This document shows, piece after piece, positions 52,162-54,896 of a stretch of DNA of 54,896 bases. The stretch's first letter is position 1, and each line of letters opens with the position of its first letter. Origin of the DNA: Rhodothermus sp. (GTDB lineage: Bacteria > Bacteroidota > Rhodothermia > Rhodothermales > Rhodothermaceae); assembly GCA_026989375.1 (NCBI GenBank), contig JALSJJ010000168.1, forward strand, positions 1 to 54,896. Reading direction: 5' to 3'. The position numbers and the translations under genes were made by a program. A model generated the notes under the pieces. The model worked only from the letters and a program-made list of their open reading frames with translations. It was not told the origin of the DNA and did no database searches.

Positions 52162-54141
52162 ATGCATCTACGCGTGATCCTGCTGCTTCTTTCGGTGCCG
52201 GCATTGGCTCAGCCAGCCCGGCAGGACACGCTCCTGACATCCTTCGCCCTTGAAGCCGCCCTGGAGGGGCTGACAATCGATCCCGAAGCCATAGAGGAGC
52301 TGGCAGCCTGGCTGGACGAGCGGCGACAGGACCCGCTGGATTTGAATACGGCCTCGGCCAAAGAACTGGCACGCTTACCCGGGCTCTCCCTGCAACTGGC
52401 CCACCGCATCGTGCAGTACCGTCAGCAGCATGGTCCTTTCACCTCACCCGGGGCGCTACTACAGGTACAGGGTTTCTCTGAAGCGCTGTTGCGCCGGCTA
52501 CGTCCGTTCGTAAGCGTTCGTCCGTCTCGCCGTCCTGTTCACCTTGGTGGCTACGTGCTGCAGCGCCTCGACTACTACCGGTTAGCCTCGTCTGATCGCG
52601 ATCCTGGCCCACCCATCCGGTTGCAGACGCGCCTGCGGCTGCACTACGGTCGGCTCAAAACAGCCCTTACGCTTGAGAATGACCCTGGTGAGCCGTTCCG
52701 ATGGGATCCTGATACGCGCACGTATGGCTTTGATCATCAAGCGGGCTTCGTGGCCTGGCATGGCACCGGAAAGCTTCGGCAGCTCATCCTGGGTGACTTC
52801 AGTGCCCGCTTCGGCGCTGGCCTGATCCTCTGGTCGCTCCCGGCCATCGACAGCTATCAGGCACCTACCGACGCTCCCTTGCGTCTGGGGACAGGCCTGA
52901 CCCCGTACAGCGGCACCGATGAAATCCGCTACTTTCGGGGCCTGGCCCTGACGGTCATGCCCGCTCCAACTCTGACAGTTGCTCTTTTTGCTTCACGGCG
53001 TCGGCTGGATGCCCGACTCGACACGCTTCCCACCACTCGTCAGGCTGGCGTAGTCAGCCTGCCCGCCACGGGTCTGCATCGCACCGAAGCCGAACGAAGT
53101 CGCAAAGGCGTCCTCCGCGCCAATATGCTTGGTGGCGCGCTGACGCTCGAGCACAGTCGGGGAGCGCTGGGCCTGGTGGGCTACGTGGTTCGTTTCAGCC
53201 ATCCATTACAGCCAACGGAAGCGCTCCACAACCGACAGGCCTGGCGCGGCCGCACAGCCCGTACCCTGGGATTCTTCGGTCGGCTCCTGATCGGTCAGAC
53301 ATTGCTCCAGGCTGAGCTTGGCGGCACCCTTGGCCGCCCACCAGGTCTGGTGGCAGCGCTGTCCGGTCCGCTGGGCCGCTTTGCCCGGGGTACACTGGCG
53401 TTTCGTCATCTACCTGCACGCTTCGTCAGTCTGTATGGCGACCCCTTCGACACCCGAAGCGGCTCGCCTGCCGGTGAAACCGGCAGCTATGCTGGCCTGG
53501 AGCTCATGCCAGCACCGGACTGGAAGCTGCAAGCAGCCATCGATCAGCATCGGCTGAACTGGCCTCGATACGGACAGTTCTGGCCCACTACCGGCCGCGC
53601 ACACTGGATCCGACTTACCGTACATCCACGCCCCTGGCTGGAGACTTATCTGCAGTTCCGATACGACCGTGCCGAGCAACGCACGGAGGTGCTGGGTCCG
53701 GCTGCCGCCACCTTTGAAACCACAGCTCCCGAACACTACTTCGCCATCCGCTGGCATGGTCTCTATGCTTTCAGTACCACGCTGCATCTGGAAGCTCGCC
53801 TGGAGCACGTTCGACGCCTCCGCAATAAACGGCGTACCATTGGCTGGCTTCTCTACCAGGGCATCCGCTGGCGGCCACTCGCCGGGCTTCAGCTCGACGC
53901 CCGCCTGACATTCTTCGACAGCGACATGGGCCTGCTACTCTATGTCCCCGAACCCGGCCTGCGCTACAGCATGGGACTGGCTGCCCTGAGTAACCAGGGC
54001 CAACGCACCCTGCTACGGCTGCAACTGCGCCCCTTTGCGCGCCTGCTGCTTCAGATTCGGTATACCACCACCCTGACAGCAACAGCGGTCCGAAACCTCC
54101 GACGCACCTGGCAATTTTTGCTATTGTGGCAAATTAATTAG
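52162..54141 (+). CDS. Helix-hairpin-helix protein with probable outer-membrane beta-barrel
   Basis: A 659-residue protein with signal peptide (LRVILLLLSVPALAQPA), then a double helix-hairpin-helix domain of the ComEA type at residues 59-118 (LDLNTASAKELARLPGLS ... GFSEALLRRLRPFV), and about 530 residues of repeating short strands (RLRLHYGRLKTALTLEND, FLLLWQIN at the end) that read as a beta-barrel closing with an aromatic C-terminus. ComEA binds DNA in the periplasm. An outer-membrane protein with an HHH domain is common in Bacteroidota but of unknown role. Preceded by a PorV/Q-like gene. Confidence 0.78.
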   Translation: MHLRVILLLLSVPALAQPARQDTLLTSFALEAALEGLTIDPEAIEELAAWLDERRQDPLDLNTASAKELARLPGLSLQLAHRIVQYRQQHGPFTSPGALLQVQGFSEALLRRLRPFVSVRPSRRPVHLGGYVLQRLDYYRLASSDRDPGPPIRLQTRLRLHYGRLKTALTLENDPGEPFRWDPDTRTYGFDHQAGFVAWHGTGKLRQLILGDFSARFGAGLILWSLPAIDSYQAPTDAPLRLGTGLTPYSGTDEIRYFRGLALTVMPAPTLTVALFASRRRLDARLDTLPTTRQAGVVSLPATGLHRTEAERSRKGVLRANMLGGALTLEHSRGALGLVGYVVRFSHPLQPTEALHNRQAWRGRTARTLGFFGRLLIGQTLLQAELGGTLGRPPGLVAALSGPLGRFARGTLAFRHLPARFVSLYGDPFDTRSGSPAGETGSYAGLELMPAPDWKLQAAIDQHRLNWPRYGQFWPTTGRAHWIRLTVHPRPWLETYLQFRYDRAEQRTEVLGPAAATFETTAPEHYFAIRWHGLYAFSTTLHLEARLEHVRRLRNKRRTIGWLLYQGIRWRPLAGLQLDARLTFFDSDMGLLLYVPEPGLRYSMGLAALSNQGQRTLLRLQLRPFARLLLQIRYTTTLTATAVRNLRRTWQFLLLWQIN

Positions 54142-54218
54142 CCTAAGTAGATTATATTAAGTACCACTCCAAAGTGCCGATTTCTCTGGTAGTACATACA
54201 GAATTTTTATAAAGAACC

Positions 54219-54605
54219 ATGTCCAGGCCTTCCAAGCCACGGCTGCTGGCCGTCGAAGACAATCCCGAGACGCGCCTCCTGCTGCGCTATTTTCTACAGC
54301 AGCACTTCGACCTGTTGCTGGCCGCCTCGTTCGACGAAGCGCTGGCGCTTGCCCGTCAGGAACATGCCGAAGTGCTGCTGCTCGACATCAACCTGGGCGA
54401 ACAGCGCACCGGCGTGGACCTGCTCCGTGAACTCCGGGAGCGCCTCTCCTATCGCGACACGCCAGCTATTGCCTTCACAGCCTACGCACGCCCGGAAGAT
54501 CGGGAGCGCTTTCTACAGGAGGGCTTCGACGAATACCTGACCAAACCCTTCACCCGCCAGCAGTTGCTTCAGGCTATCGAGTCAGCCCGAAACCGTCGTT
54601 CCTGA
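54219..54605 (+). CDS. Single-domain response regulator
   Basis: A 128-residue CheY-like receiver domain with no output domain. The acidic pair is Glu13-Asp14 (AVEDNPETR), the phospho-acceptor Asp56 (LLLDINLG), the switch Thr87 (FTAYARPED) and Lys109 (LTKPFTRQQLL). It probably acts by protein-protein contact or as a phosphorelay intermediate. No histidine kinase is adjacent in the window. SixA, a phosphohistidine phosphatase, is 41 kb away and could act on such a relay, but this is only an idea. The leader is AT-rich and probably holds its promoter. Confidence 0.93.
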   Translation: MSRPSKPRLLAVEDNPETRLLLRYFLQQHFDLLLAASFDEALALARQEHAEVLLLDINLGEQRTGVDLLRELRERLSYRDTPAIAFTAYARPEDRERFLQEGFDEYLTKPFTRQQLLQAIESARNRRS

Positions 54606-54676
54606 GTTTTTGGCAAACGCAGATCCCACAACTCACTGTGACGTATCCGGTGAAAAGCCGGAACGAACTCCACACT

Positions 54677-54896
54677 ATGACCATGCCTCGTCTGTTCTTA
54701 CTTATCGTCCTGCTGCTCTGGACGGGCTGCCGATTCTCCCGCACCTACGACGTCCGCGGTCGCGTGGTCGGCTTTGGGGACGACCCGCACACGCTGTTCA
54801 TCCAGCATGAAGCGATCCCCGGCTACATGCCGACCATGACCATGCCGTTTCGCACGCCAGACACAGTGGCCGTCGCGCAGCTCAGGCTGGGAGATC
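54677..54896 (+). CDS. CusF/SCO-like copper-binding lipoprotein (3' end cut by window)
   Basis: An open frame of 73 codons running off the right edge. The start ATG 54677 (or 54683) is followed by a lipobox: RLFLLIVLLLWTGC, Cys18. Then comes a beta domain: YDVRGRVVGFGDDPHTLFIQHE and IPGYMPTMTMPFRTPD. The M-P-x-M-T-M-P-F motif is the copper(I)-binding signature of CusF-like domains and of the N-terminal part of many SCO-family proteins in this lineage. Whether a SCO thioredoxin-fold domain follows is outside the window. Confidence 0.75.
   Translation, partial: MTMPRLFLLIVLLLWTGCRFSRTYDVRGRVVGFGDDPHTLFIQHEAIPGYMPTMTMPFRTPDTVAVAQLRLGD

Overview
The window looks like chromosomal DNA of a thermophilic, GC-rich member of the Bacteroidota/Rhodothermota lineage, most likely Rhodothermus or a close relative. 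This is inferred from gene content, not from a database match. The clues are type IX secretion (T9SS) traits (a C-terminal sorting domain at 14721-15914, PorD at 50318-51229, a PorV/PorQ-like barrel at 51331-52155), S46 dipeptidyl-peptidases typical of this lineage, weak Shine-Dalgarno signals with frequent TTG starts, and a di-myo-inositol-phosphate-type gene set seen in thermophiles. Most genes are housekeeping or metabolic. The only mobile DNA found is one decayed TnpB tail. No CRISPR array, rRNA or prophage was seen.

Layout. 1-6600: a plus-strand metal-handling block with a DUF2231-type membrane protein (cut by the window edge), a small membrane methyltransferase, an ECF sigma factor with a cysteine-rich tail, a CopB-type copper ATPase with a His-rich N-terminus, a cupredoxin, an FAD oxidoreductase with a cysteine-rich tail, and an NTF2-like secreted protein. 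6690-10350: a molybdopterin oxidoreductase of the FdhF/YdeP type overlapping fdhD, then an IS200/IS605 tnpB remnant and a cold-shock gene. 11350-13070: a minus-strand denitrification pair, copper nitrite reductase nirK then an azurin-like cupredoxin, with its own leader and terminator. 13070-16525: sixA, an NRDE protein, a T9SS cargo protein and mnmM.

16578-24576: aroB, tamB and rnr run head to tail. 24518-35913 mixes heme synthesis (hemL, hemH, hemF, hemE, all minus strand but in separate units) with ATP-dependent PEP carboxykinase and a three-gene inositol operon (CDP-alcohol transferase, inositol-phosphate synthase, inositol-phosphate cytidylyltransferase). 36029-48554: a polyprenol/diacylglycerol kinase-like protein, a lipase, an S9 peptidase fused to a formylglycine-generating-enzyme-like domain, a patatin, a DprA-like protein paired with a phosphomutase-superfamily protein, and two S46 peptidases in tandem. 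48674-54896: tRNA-Leu(TAG), a cystathionine gamma-synthase family enzyme, PorD, a PorV/Q-like protein, a helix-hairpin-helix protein with a probable outer-membrane barrel, a response regulator, and the start of a CusF/SCO-like copper lipoprotein that runs off the edge.

How the genes fit together. Copper recurs: export and sensing at the left, copper enzymes (NirK, azurin) in the middle, a copper lipoprotein at the right edge. The strongest leads for new biology are the Cys-rich sigma factor beside copB, the S9-FGE fusion, the S46 paralogue with serine at the specificity position, the direct repeats before pckA, and the HHH-barrel protein.
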